A DNA stretch of 64,000 bases from Pseudoalteromonas shioyasakiensis (GTDB lineage: Bacteria > Pseudomonadota > Gammaproteobacteria > Enterobacterales > Alteromonadaceae): contig NZ_LRUE01000024.1 of NCBI RefSeq assembly GCF_001550135.1, positions 248,001 through 312,000 on the forward strand, read 5' to 3'. Position 1 is the stretch's first letter; every line of letters starts with the position of its first letter. The notes under the pieces are model-generated. The model searched no databases and was not told the origin of the DNA. It saw only the letters and a program-made list of their open reading frames with translations. The position numbers and the translations under genes are program-made. This document shows, piece by piece, positions 53,574-61,098 of this stretch.

Positions 53574-54705
53574 ATTAGGTTTGATTGTAAATCCGGTTGC
53601 CGGCTTAGGTGGCAGTGTCGCACTAAAGGGCAGTGATGGCGCAGATACCGCAGCAAAAGCAATGCAACTTGGTGCTGAGCCAAAAGCAAACTTACGCACT
53701 CGAGCGGCACTTGAAGTGCTGCTTGCCCATCAAGATGACTTAATCATTTACACTGTAAACGGTGAAATGGGCGAGCAAACGGCAAAGCAACTAGGCTTTC
53801 AAAGCCAAGTTATTTACCAAACAAACGATATCACCACCCCAGATGACACAGAGCAGGCTGCCAAGCTATTAGTTGAGCAAGGTGTCGACCTTATTTTATT
53901 TGCGGGTGGCGATGGTACTGCCCGCAATATTTGCCATGCGGTTGGCGATAGCACTCCTGTATTAGGTATTCCTGCAGGCTGCAAAATTCATTCTGGGGTT
54001 TATGCTATTACCCCCAAAGCAGCTGGACGTGTTGTTGAGATGCTTGTTAAAGGTGAACTTGTCAGCCTTGGTGATGCAGATGTGATGGATATCGACGAAG
54101 AAGCATTTCGCGAAGGCACGGTAAAAGCTAAGCGCTATGGTGAAATGCAAGTGCCTAGTGAAGTACGTTATGTACAGGCAGTTAAAAATGGCGGTAAAGA
54201 AACCGATGAGTTAGTGCTTGCCGATATAGCTGCCTATGTTGTTAGTGAAATGGATGAAGACTGCTTATATGTGATGGGCAGTGGTTCTACAGTCGCGGCA
54301 ATTATGGAAGAAATGGGTCTTGAAAATACCTTGCTGGGTGTAGACTTAGTGGCAGACCAAGAGCTTATCGCGCAGGATTTAACTGCTCAGCAATTACTTG
54401 AACTCACACAAGGTAAAGAAACCAAATTGGTGATCACCTTAATTGGTGGCCAAGGCCATATCTTCGGCAGAGGTAATCAGCAATTAAGCCCTGCACTTAT
54501 TCGTGCTATTGGCCGTGATAACATTATTGTTGTAGCCACTAAAACTAAATTACAGGCCTTGAATGGCCGACCACTGATTGCCGATACGGGTGACAGTGAG
54601 TTAGACGATGAATTAAGTGGTTATATTCGCGTAACCACAGGTTTCAATGACCATATTATGTATGCAGTGGGTCATCAAGATGGGCTGCACCCAGAGGAGA
54701 AGTAA
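53563..54705 (+). CDS. ATP-NAD kinase-like protein
   Basis: A 380-residue protein of the ATP-NAD kinase/diacylglycerol-kinase-like superfamily (AcoX-related subgroup). The nucleotide-binding GGDGTARNI lies at about residues 114-122 (LILFAGGDGTARNICHAVG), preceded by IVNPVAGLGGSVALKGSDG, and ITLIGGQGHIFGRGNQQL marks the C-terminal part. Phosphoryl acceptor is unknown; NAD is only one possibility. The start ATG is inside the end of epmC with a CAGGAG site; the longest frame starts eight codons earlier. It sits between epmC and yfcL, adjacent in E. coli. Confidence 0.83.
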   Translation: MQFKLGLIVNPVAGLGGSVALKGSDGADTAAKAMQLGAEPKANLRTRAALEVLLAHQDDLIIYTVNGEMGEQTAKQLGFQSQVIYQTNDITTPDDTEQAAKLLVEQGVDLILFAGGDGTARNICHAVGDSTPVLGIPAGCKIHSGVYAITPKAAGRVVEMLVKGELVSLGDADVMDIDEEAFREGTVKAKRYGEMQVPSEVRYVQAVKNGGKETDELVLADIAAYVVSEMDEDCLYVMGSGSTVAAIMEEMGLENTLLGVDLVADQELIAQDLTAQQLLELTQGKETKLVITLIGGQGHIFGRGNQQLSPALIRAIGRDNIIVVATKTKLQALNGRPLIADTGDSELDDELSGYIRVTTGFNDHIMYAVGHQDGLHPEEK

Positions 54706-54707
54706 CA

Positions 54708-54986
54708 ATGAGTTTAGTAAGTTATATTGATGCAGCGCAGCAATATTTTGATGATTTAGTCGATAAAGCAACTGACGACGAGCTATTTGCTGGTGGCTAT
54801 TTACGCGGTCACTTTGACTTAGCTGTAGGCTATGCACAAGTAGAAGAATTAAACTTATCGATTGATGAGTTAAACAATCAAGTTGAATCTAGCCTAGTTA
54901 AAGCTTACCGCAACGGTGAGCTAAACGAAGAAGATAAAGAGCTTGTTGTGCGTCTATGGGATGAAGTGAAAGCTCTTGCAGCCTAA
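54708..54986 (+). CDS. yfcL: YfcL family protein
   Basis: A 92-residue acidic, helical protein of the YfcL family. The sequence reads LVSYIDAAQQYFDDLVDKAT, then DDELFAGGYLRGHFDLAVGYAQ, and ends EEDKELVVRLWDEVKAL, all typical. Function is unknown. It starts two bases after the kinase-like gene and is the last gene of the run starting with epmC, with a terminator following. Confidence 0.9.
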   Translation: MSLVSYIDAAQQYFDDLVDKATDDELFAGGYLRGHFDLAVGYAQVEELNLSIDELNNQVESSLVKAYRNGELNEEDKELVVRLWDEVKALAA

Positions 54987-55007
54987 TCTAATTAAATAAA
55001 ACTCTGT

Positions 55008-55031
55008 AAAGCGACCTGTGTCGCTTTTTTT
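55008..55031 (+). terminator. Terminator of epmC-yfcL run
   Basis: Stem AAAGCGAC/GTCGCTTT with loop CTGT, and a T-run. Confidence 0.86.
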
Positions 55032-55134
55032 ACATTATCAATTTACCTTTATCAGGTAATTCCATTAACTTAAAATTTACCTTAGTAGTTAGATACGTTA
55101 AGGTTAACGAGATATTTTTCCAGGGAATTTGAAA

Positions 55135-56694
55135 ATGAATAACAATAATGATGTGCAGGCACCAAGTGGTGCAATCGCACGTTTTCTAAATACCATAGAA
55201 AGGGTAGGTAACAAGCTACCTGATCCGGCGATTATATTCTTAGTCGCAATGCTACTTATTTGGTTTTTATCTTGGCTTTTCTCGGGCACTACATTTGATG
55301 CAATCGACCCGCGCACCGGCGAAGCCATCGTTGTAAATAACCTATTAGCAGGGGACTCCCTTGCCACCTTCTTATCTTCAATGGTGAAAACCTTCACTGG
55401 CTTTGCACCGCTTGGTGTAGTGCTGGTTGCTATGTTAGGTGTTGGTGTTGCTGAGCATTCTGGCTTTATCAATACCGGCCTTAAATTAATGTTAAAAGTA
55501 ACGCCTAAGCAGCTTTTAACACCGTCTATTATTTTAGTGGCGATTGTCAGCCATACCGCAACTGATGCCGGTTATGTACTAGTTATCCCTCTTGCTGGGG
55601 TTATTTTCTATGCGATGGGGCGTCATCCGCTTGCTGGTATTGCAGCTGCGTTTGCTGGGGTTAGTGGTGGCTTTAGCGCAAACTTTATTCCGTCAGGGAT
55701 TGACCCGTTACTGCAAAGCTTTACCCAAAGTGCGGCGCAAATTATTAACCCAGATATGGCGATTAACCCGCTTAATAACTGGTTTTTCACCTCAGCTTCG
55801 AGCTTATTTATTATCTTATTAGGCTGGTATATTACAGATAAAATCATCGAGCCGCGTTTACAGAACACGCCACTTGATGGAGATACCGAAGACCTACCTG
55901 CCTTTGATGAAGCACGCAGTGATGAGAAACGTGCGTTCTATATTGCAAGCACAGTGATGATTGCTGGCCTTGCTTTACTTTGGTTTGTTTCGGCCCCAGC
56001 AGACTCCGCGATGCGAAGCAGTGATGGCTCGTTAACTAATTTCCGCTCACCGTTAATGCAATCAATTGTGCCACTTATCTTCCTATTGTTTTGGATCCCT
56101 GGTGCCGTCTACGGTTTTGCCGTGGGTACCTTCAAAAGCTCTAAAGATATGATAGATGCAATGAGCAAAGCGATGAGCGGTATGGCTTACTATATTGTTA
56201 TGGCGTTCTTCTGTGCGTTATTTATTGCTGCATTTAGTAAATCAAACCTAGGTGCATTACTTGCAATTGAAGGTGCACAACTATTAAAAGCAATGGCTCT
56301 GCCAAGCTCAGTCACAGTAGTAGGCATTATCTTCTTAACGGCGTTCGTGAACCTATTTGTTGGCTCAAGCTCAGCAAAATGGGCGCTATTAGGGCCAATC
56401 TTTGTTCCAATGCTGATGCAACTGGGTATTTCACCTGATTTGACGCAAGCTGCGTACCGTGTAGGTGACTCAAGCTCGAATATCATCACGCCGCTGATGC
56501 CATACTTCCCACTGGTTGTTGTGTACTGCCAAAAGTATGTAAAAGGAACCGGTATCGGCACTTTAATCGCGATGATGTTACCGTATTCAATCGCCTTCTT
56601 AATCGGTTGGAGTATCTTCTTACTCGCGTACTGGGGCTTAGGTATCCCTCTTGGCTTACAATCAAGCTATGCATACCCTGCCATCGGCTCATAA
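55135..56694 (+). CDS. AbgT-family transporter
   Basis: A 519-residue membrane protein of the AbgT family, named for p-aminobenzoyl-glutamate uptake; several members instead export sulfonamides or related folate precursors. The first 15 residues are polar, then many membrane helices with PLGVVLVAMLGVGVAEHSGF, VSHTATDAGYVLVIPLAG, SANFIPSGIDPLL and GDSSSNIITPLMPYFPLV, all typical. The ATG at 55135 has an AGGGA site and gives a standard start; a TTG two codons earlier is possible. It is expressed alone with terminators on both sides. Confidence 0.92.
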   Translation: MNNNNDVQAPSGAIARFLNTIERVGNKLPDPAIIFLVAMLLIWFLSWLFSGTTFDAIDPRTGEAIVVNNLLAGDSLATFLSSMVKTFTGFAPLGVVLVAMLGVGVAEHSGFINTGLKLMLKVTPKQLLTPSIILVAIVSHTATDAGYVLVIPLAGVIFYAMGRHPLAGIAAAFAGVSGGFSANFIPSGIDPLLQSFTQSAAQIINPDMAINPLNNWFFTSASSLFIILLGWYITDKIIEPRLQNTPLDGDTEDLPAFDEARSDEKRAFYIASTVMIAGLALLWFVSAPADSAMRSSDGSLTNFRSPLMQSIVPLIFLLFWIPGAVYGFAVGTFKSSKDMIDAMSKAMSGMAYYIVMAFFCALFIAAFSKSNLGALLAIEGAQLLKAMALPSSVTVVGIIFLTAFVNLFVGSSSAKWALLGPIFVPMLMQLGISPDLTQAAYRVGDSSSNIITPLMPYFPLVVVYCQKYVKGTGIGTLIAMMLPYSIAFLIGWSIFLLAYWGLGIPLGLQSSYAYPAIGS

Positions 56695-56707
56695 CGATTA
56701 GAGTAAC

Positions 56708-56739
56708 AAAGCCTCAGCCATCCAGCGTGAGGCTTTTTT
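56708..56739 (+). terminator. Terminator of the AbgT gene
   Basis: Stem AAGCCTCA/TGAGGCTT with an 11-base loop, ending in TTTTTT. Confidence 0.85.
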
Positions 56740-56776
56740 GATTTGCGATTACTTAGTCTTTATTTAAGGAAAATAG

Positions 56777-57334
56777 TTGAAACTTAACAAACTTAACATA
56801 GGTACTGAATCATTATCTCAAATTGATTTCCGACCATACATGATTGAATGTGCTTATGATTATTATATGGTAGCTAAAACCGCATCACATCAGAGAATGG
56901 GGCTGCAAAGTGTGTTATCGGTTTTATCAATCGAAATACTTTTTAAGAGTTTTAATGCTCTTGCAGTAGATAACATAGGTCAACCAAATGAAACCTATAT
57001 CTTTGATAGGAATAGCTTACCTAAAAAGTCTGATCCACATGATTTAATTACTCTATACCATTCATTACCTGATGATATTGCAAAGTTTTTAGTCAGTGAA
57101 AATGAGCTTGAAATACTTCACAAATATAGATCTTCTTTTAAATCAAGCCGATATACTTACGAGCCTAGTGCTAATAAATCACATAGAGACGACATAATTA
57201 AGTTAACAGCAAAATTGTTATGTTATGTAGTGCTTTTATACAAACAGCAGGGATGTAAAGATAGTTTTATTCAATATTTTGATGTTGAAGAACTTTATTT
57301 TAAAGATGTTCAAAAGTTTCTAGGAGTTTATTAA
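56777..57334 (+). CDS. Hypothetical protein, possibly HEPN-like
   Basis: A 185-residue, mostly helical, AT-rich protein not recognised as any named family. Its start is TTG, supported by an AAGGAAAAT site. The helices SVLSIEILFKSF and PHDLITLYHSL resemble the paired-helix pattern of HEPN-type domains (helix with ELLLK-like motif, then a HDL turn), but the RNase motif R-x4-6-H is not seen. The low GC and lone position between an AbgT transporter and deaD suggest a later arrival. A heptamer repeat follows six bases after the stop. Confidence 0.5.
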   Translation: MKLNKLNIGTESLSQIDFRPYMIECAYDYYMVAKTASHQRMGLQSVLSVLSIEILFKSFNALAVDNIGQPNETYIFDRNSLPKKSDPHDLITLYHSLPDDIAKFLVSENELEILHKYRSSFKSSRYTYEPSANKSHRDDIIKLTAKLLCYVVLLYKQQGCKDSFIQYFDVEELYFKDVQKFLGVY

Positions 57335-57339
57335 CTTAA

Positions 57340-57401
57340 AGCTGATAGCTGATAGCTGATAGCTGATAGCTGATAGCTGATAGCTGATAGCTGATAGCTG
57401 A
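57340..57401 (+). repeat. Tandem heptamer repeat AGCTGAT
   Basis: Eight perfect copies of AGCTGAT are followed by a partial ninth (AGCTGA), with no spacers. It is not a multiple of three, carries stop codons (TGA and TAG) in several frames, and lies between the hypothetical gene and the deaD terminator. Confidence 0.92.
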
Positions 57402-57419
57402 CGGCTTTACTTTAGACAC

Positions 57420-57455
57420 AAAAAAACCTTGTCACTCTCATGACAAGGTTTTTTT
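57420..57455. terminator. Bidirectional terminator between heptamer repeat and deaD
   Basis: A 15-pair perfect stem (ACCTTGTCA core with A/T runs) around loop CTCTCA, with T-runs on both strands. It ends deaD transcripts and those from the hypothetical gene. Confidence 0.9.
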
Positions 57456-57472
57456 ATTGCTTACAGCTACAA

Positions 57473-59278
57473 TTAGTTCGCAGTGAAGCTCACTGGACGA
57501 CGCTCTTTACGAGGGCCACCACGTTTTTCGCCACGGTCTTTGAAGTTACGCTTCTTATCGCCACGATCACCACTTGGGCGCTCAGAGCGAGGAGCCGCAG
57601 GACCTTGGTCTTGCGTTAGCGTCATATTCATAGGACGTTTACAGATAAATACCTTTTGGAAGTGATCAAGCACATCTTTTGGCATGTTCTGTGGTAACTG
57701 TACCGTACTGTGATTGTCATGTAAGCGAATATCACCAATGAACTTGCTTGAGATATCAGCTTCGTTAGCAATCGCACCAACGATATTTTTAACTTGTACA
57801 CCGTGCTCACGACCTACTTCGATACGGTAAGTATCCATAGGACCCATGTTACGGCTGTTGCGCTCACGCGGCTCACGAGGTTTACGCTCGCGTCCTTGGC
57901 GGTCGCCACGATCACCACGTTCATTGCGACGACGCTCATTGCGTTCGCCACGTGGTTGAACTTTAACTTCTTCAACCTTGATTGGTGATTGTTGCTGCGC
58001 TAAACAAAGTAATGCACCTGCTAAATCTTCAGTACTTAGCTCAAGTTTCTCTGCCATGTTAGCAGCAACTTGATTAAAGAAAGTGATGTCTTTGTTTTCA
58101 AGAGCAATTGTAAGCTTGTCTTGAAGCGCTTTAATACGCTTTTCTTCAACAACTTTAGCTGTTGGTAAATCAACTTGTGCGATATCAGATTTCGTATGAC
58201 GAATGATATTTTTAAGTAAATAACGCTCGTTATGTTTTACGAAAAGAATCGCTTTACCTTGACGACCCGCACGACCAGTACGGCCAATACGGTGAACGTA
58301 GGCTTCTGAATCTTGTGGAATATCGTAGTTAATTACTAAGCTTAAACGGTCTACATCAAGACCACGTGCAGCAACGTCTGTTGCAATAACGATATCAACT
58401 AGGCCGTTTTTCAAACGATCTACTGTACGTTCACGTGCTTGTTGGTTCATGTCACCATTAAGTGGTGCCGCAGAGAAACCTTCGCGCTCAAGTAATTCAG
58501 CTAACTGTACCGTGTCGTTACGTGTACGTACGAAAACAATTGCACCATCGTATTGTTCTGCTTCTAAGAAGCGAACGATTGCTTTGTTTTTGTGTACGTG
58601 TGCATTCCAAAATACTTGCTCAACCGTTGATACAGTTGAGTTACGCGCAGAAATATGAACTTGCTCAGGCTCATTCATGTACTTGCTGCTGATATTTTGA
58701 ATTTGCTTAGGCATGGTCGCCGAGAAAAGACATGTTTGCTTTTCACGTGGCGTTTTCTCCATGATGCTTTCTACATCATCAATGAAGCCCATGCGTAACA
58801 TTTCGTCTGCTTCATCAAGAACAAGGGCTTGTAAGCTCTCAAACTTGATTGTGCCACGGTTAATGTGGTCAATTAAGCGACCTGGCGTTGCAACAATGAT
58901 TTGCGCGCCACGACGAAGTGCACTTAGTTGGATGCTATAGCTTTGGCCACCATAAAGGGCTAAAACTTCAACACCACGAGTATGCTTAGCATATTGTTCG
59001 AATGCCTCAGCTACTTGGATCGCAAGTTCACGCGTAGGCGTTAAAACAAGGATCTGTGGCTGCTTCACAGACGGGTCAATATTATTTAGTAACGGCAGTG
59101 CAAATGCTGCTGTTTTACCTGTACCCGTTTGCGCTAGTCCCAGTACGTCCTTTCTTTCTAGCAATAACGGTATACATTGAGCTTGGATTTCAGATGGAGT
59201 CTTGTAACCCAACTCTTCAACTGCTTTAAGGATTGCAGGAGAAAGATTTAGAGATTCAAACGTGACTGGTTCTGACAT
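57473..59278 (-). CDS. deaD: DEAD-box RNA helicase DeaD (CsdA)
   Basis: A 601-residue ATP-dependent RNA helicase used in ribosome assembly and cold adaptation. The Q motif (FESLNLSPAILKAVEELGY), Walker A AQTGTGKTAAFALP, DEAD in LVLDEADEMLRMGF, SAT and HRIGRTGRAGR are present. Beyond residue 420 it has an Arg/Glu-rich linker, a DbpA-type RNA-binding domain (MDTYRIEVGREHGVQVKNIVG), and a basic RGG-poor tail. Its length and C-terminal RNA-binding module fit DeaD. A leader hairpin hides its ribosome site (see regulatory entry). The gene is minus-strand with grxA upstream. Confidence 0.95.
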   Translation of the reverse strand: MSEPVTFESLNLSPAILKAVEELGYKTPSEIQAQCIPLLLERKDVLGLAQTGTGKTAAFALPLLNNIDPSVKQPQILVLTPTRELAIQVAEAFEQYAKHTRGVEVLALYGGQSYSIQLSALRRGAQIIVATPGRLIDHINRGTIKFESLQALVLDEADEMLRMGFIDDVESIMEKTPREKQTCLFSATMPKQIQNISSKYMNEPEQVHISARNSTVSTVEQVFWNAHVHKNKAIVRFLEAEQYDGAIVFVRTRNDTVQLAELLEREGFSAAPLNGDMNQQARERTVDRLKNGLVDIVIATDVAARGLDVDRLSLVINYDIPQDSEAYVHRIGRTGRAGRQGKAILFVKHNERYLLKNIIRHTKSDIAQVDLPTAKVVEEKRIKALQDKLTIALENKDITFFNQVAANMAEKLELSTEDLAGALLCLAQQQSPIKVEEVKVQPRGERNERRRNERGDRGDRQGRERKPREPRERNSRNMGPMDTYRIEVGREHGVQVKNIVGAIANEADISSKFIGDIRLHDNHSTVQLPQNMPKDVLDHFQKVFICKRPMNMTLTQDQGPAAPRSERPSGDRGDKKRNFKDRGEKRGGPRKERRPVSFTAN

Positions 59279-59283
59279 TAATA

Positions 59284-59307
59284 CGCCTCAACGAATTTAA
59301 AGAGGCG
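59284..59307 (-). promoter_or_regulatory. Leader hairpin covering the deaD ribosome-binding site
   Basis: On the minus strand, CGCCTC pairs with GAGGCG over a 12-base loop; GAGG is the deaD Shine-Dalgarno, seven bases before the ATG. The hairpin could lower translation until it opens or is unwound, possibly linked to cold control or autoregulation. Confidence 0.5.
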
Positions 59308-59425
59308 CGCATTGTATAGGAAATACAATGCAATTGCTTGTATAAATTACAACTAATTTGTATGTGGTTGATGTTGGTCATAATTTAATCAGTTTAAAAT
59401 TACCAAAATCAACCACGTTTACAAT

Positions 59426-59689
59426 TTATTGATATAACCCTAAATTTTCTTTAGCGTATGCTTCGAATTCAGTGAAGCCACCAATGTGGGCTTGGTCAAT
59501 AAAAATCTGTGGTACGGTTGGGCAAGGTTTGCCTGCAGACTGTTCTAAATCTGCTTTGCTGATGCCTTCTTTAATGATGTCGATATAACGGTATTTAAAA
59601 TCGTCACGCTCATTTGCTAGTTTTTCAGCAACGTCTTTTGCACGAACACAGTATGGGCAGCCTTCACGGCCAAAAATTACAGTTAACAT
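59426..59689 (-). CDS. grxA: Glutaredoxin GrxA
   Basis: An 87-residue dithiol glutaredoxin of the GrxA (Grx1) type. The redox pair is in GREGCPYCVRAKDVAEKL at residues 11-14, then the cis-proline loop VPQIFIDQAHIGGFTEF. Grx1 reduces ribonucleotide reductase and protein-glutathione disulfides. It is monocistronic or follows the TlpA-like gene by about 110 bases; no strong terminator is seen in the gap. Confidence 0.94.
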   Translation of the reverse strand: MLTVIFGREGCPYCVRAKDVAEKLANERDDFKYRYIDIIKEGISKADLEQSAGKPCPTVPQIFIDQAHIGGFTEFEAYAKENLGLYQ

Positions 59690-59800
59690 ATCGCTCTCCT
59701 CGATGGTTTATCTGGTTATCATCTTAACGGATTAAACGAATAAAAACAGCGCATAAAATCGATTGCACTGTTCTGTTTTTTCTCACTAAAAGCGATTGAG

Positions 59801-60319
59801 CTAATCAAGTGTGCGCATCCTGAGGCCAAGTTCTGTTGTGTAACCCATAGAATGAGCAGTAATTGCCAACTGCTCATCAATAACATAATAAGTTGGGTAG
59901 GCACTGATTTTATAATCTTGGCCTGTACTTTTACTGCCAAGTAACACCGGCATTGTTAATTCGAGTGAATCAGTAAACTGTTTAACTTCAGCAATATTTT
60001 GGTAATCGAGGGCAATTGCTATGGCATTTAACTTACCTTGCTGATGAGCCTTTTCTAAATTTGGCATACTGTAACGACAAATTGAGCACCAAGGCGCAAA
60101 GAAATACACCACTGTTTGCTTTCCTTGTAATTGTGCAATGGTCATCCGCTCAGCCGGGTTTTTTAGCGTGGCTAAATTAAAATAGGGGGCAGGAGTTTTA
60201 TCAGTTGAGAGTAAATTACGTTGCTGAAATGCGGTTACGGCATACACAACGACTGCCATTAACACGACATTTTTTAGCACACTGATAAATTTTTTTAAAA
60301 AAGTTGGATTTTTTTTCAT
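59801..60319 (-). CDS. TlpA-like periplasmic thiol-disulfide protein
   Basis: A 172-residue membrane-anchored thioredoxin-fold protein. One hydrophobic segment (LKNVVLMAVVVYAVTAF, about 15-31) acts as an uncleaved anchor; the redox site is APWCSICRYSMPNL (Cys-Ser-Ile-Cys), with the cis-proline at SAYPTYYVI. It is similar to TlpA/ScsD-type proteins that reduce or isomerise exported proteins or copper-stress partners. It is upstream of grxA on the same strand. No other cytochrome-maturation gene is near, so DsbE-type function is less likely. Confidence 0.83.
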   Translation of the reverse strand: MKKNPTFLKKFISVLKNVVLMAVVVYAVTAFQQRNLLSTDKTPAPYFNLATLKNPAERMTIAQLQGKQTVVYFFAPWCSICRYSMPNLEKAHQQGKLNAIAIALDYQNIAEVKQFTDSLELTMPVLLGSKSTGQDYKISAYPTYYVIDEQLAITAHSMGYTTELGLRMRTLD

Positions 60320-60427
60320 TGTTATTTTGTACGTTGTTAGCCCTTTAAAATCAACTAATTCAGACCAGTTTGAGGGGGTTAAAATTTCAATTTATTTAAA
60401 AAAATTACAATTTTTTTTGCTAAAAAT

Positions 60428-60455
60428 CTTGAAAAGATTTTACCCGCCCATAAAT
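60428..60455 (+). promoter_or_regulatory. Predicted sigma32 heat-shock promoter of the Hsp20 gene
   Basis: CTTGAA (60428-60433) is followed 12 bases later by GCCCATAAA, a good match to the CTTGAA and CCCCATnT boxes of RpoH promoters, though the spacer is at the short end. It gives a leader of about 130 bases before the start. Confidence 0.65.
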
Positions 60456-60524
60456 AGTTTAGTGAGGACGCCTGATGGGTCCCAAACAAACTAAAGTAAT
60501 TGAAATATATAGTATTAATTTAAC

Positions 60525-60588
60525 TTTGTTAGCACTGGTTCAATAGAAGAGTACTAACAAAATATCGCTTAAATATGAGGATATAATT
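60525..60588 (+). ncRNA. ROSE-like RNA thermometer in the Hsp20 leader
   Basis: Two stem-loops precede the start. The first pairs TTTGTTAGCACT with AGTACTAACAAA, with one C-A mismatch. The second, at 60562-60584, pairs ATATC with GATAT and CTT with GAG, leaving the G of TCGCT unpaired opposite the Shine-Dalgarno GAGG. The sequence U-C-G-C-U with a bulged G facing the SD is the hallmark of ROSE elements, known in hsp20 leaders. Warming would open it. Folding was done by eye. Confidence 0.7.
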
Positions 60589-61035
60589 ATGCGTACAGTA
60601 GACTTATCACCACTTTATCGTTCATTCATCGGTTTCGATCATTTAGCATCATTAATGGATGCGGCAGCTCGCACAGACAAGCAGCCAAGTTTTCCTCCGT
60701 ACAACATCGAAGCACTCGATAAAGACAAATATCGTATCACTATGGCTGTAGCAGGTTTTAGTGACAGTGAATTGACCATCGAGTCAGAAAACAACACATT
60801 GAAAGTCAGCGGTACTAAAGCTGATAAACAAGATAATGCTGAACGTAAGTTCATTCACCAAGGCATTGCAGAGCGTAACTTTGAGCGTAAGTTCCAATTA
60901 GGTGACCACGTTAAAGTGCTTGGTGCAGACCTTGAAAATGGCTTACTAAGTATCGATTTAGAGCGTGAAATTCCAGAAGCTTTAAAACCACGTAAAATCG
61001 AAATTGGTAATGGTAAATTACTCGAAAACAAGTAA
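60589..61035 (+). CDS. ibpA: Small heat-shock protein, Hsp20/IbpA family
   Basis: A 148-residue alpha-crystallin-type chaperone. The central domain (about 36-125) has YNIEALDKDKYRITMAVAGFSDSELTI and the end GLLSIDLEREIPEALKPRKIEIG, with the I-x-I-like tail, all fitting IbpA-type proteins. It holds misfolded proteins on heat shock. The upstream sigma32-like promoter and ROSE-like leader give two levels of heat control. Start has a GAGGAT site, seven bases from ATG. Confidence 0.93.
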   Translation: MRTVDLSPLYRSFIGFDHLASLMDAAARTDKQPSFPPYNIEALDKDKYRITMAVAGFSDSELTIESENNTLKVSGTKADKQDNAERKFIHQGIAERNFERKFQLGDHVKVLGADLENGLLSIDLEREIPEALKPRKIEIGNGKLLENK

Positions 61036-61068
61036 TACCCAACAGCATTGTTTCCCCTAGTTAGTTTT

Positions 61069-61094
61069 GCCGCCTCATTTGAGGCGGCTTTTTT
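61069..61094 (+). terminator. Terminator of the Hsp20 gene
   Basis: Perfect stem GCCGCCTCA/TGAGGCGGC with a two-base loop, and TTTTTT. Confidence 0.9.
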
Positions 61095-61098
61095 ATTG

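Noticed and set aside
57340..57401. Tandem heptamers as a CRISPR array
   Set aside because: The unit is seven bases with no spacers; CRISPR repeats are longer and separated by unique spacers.
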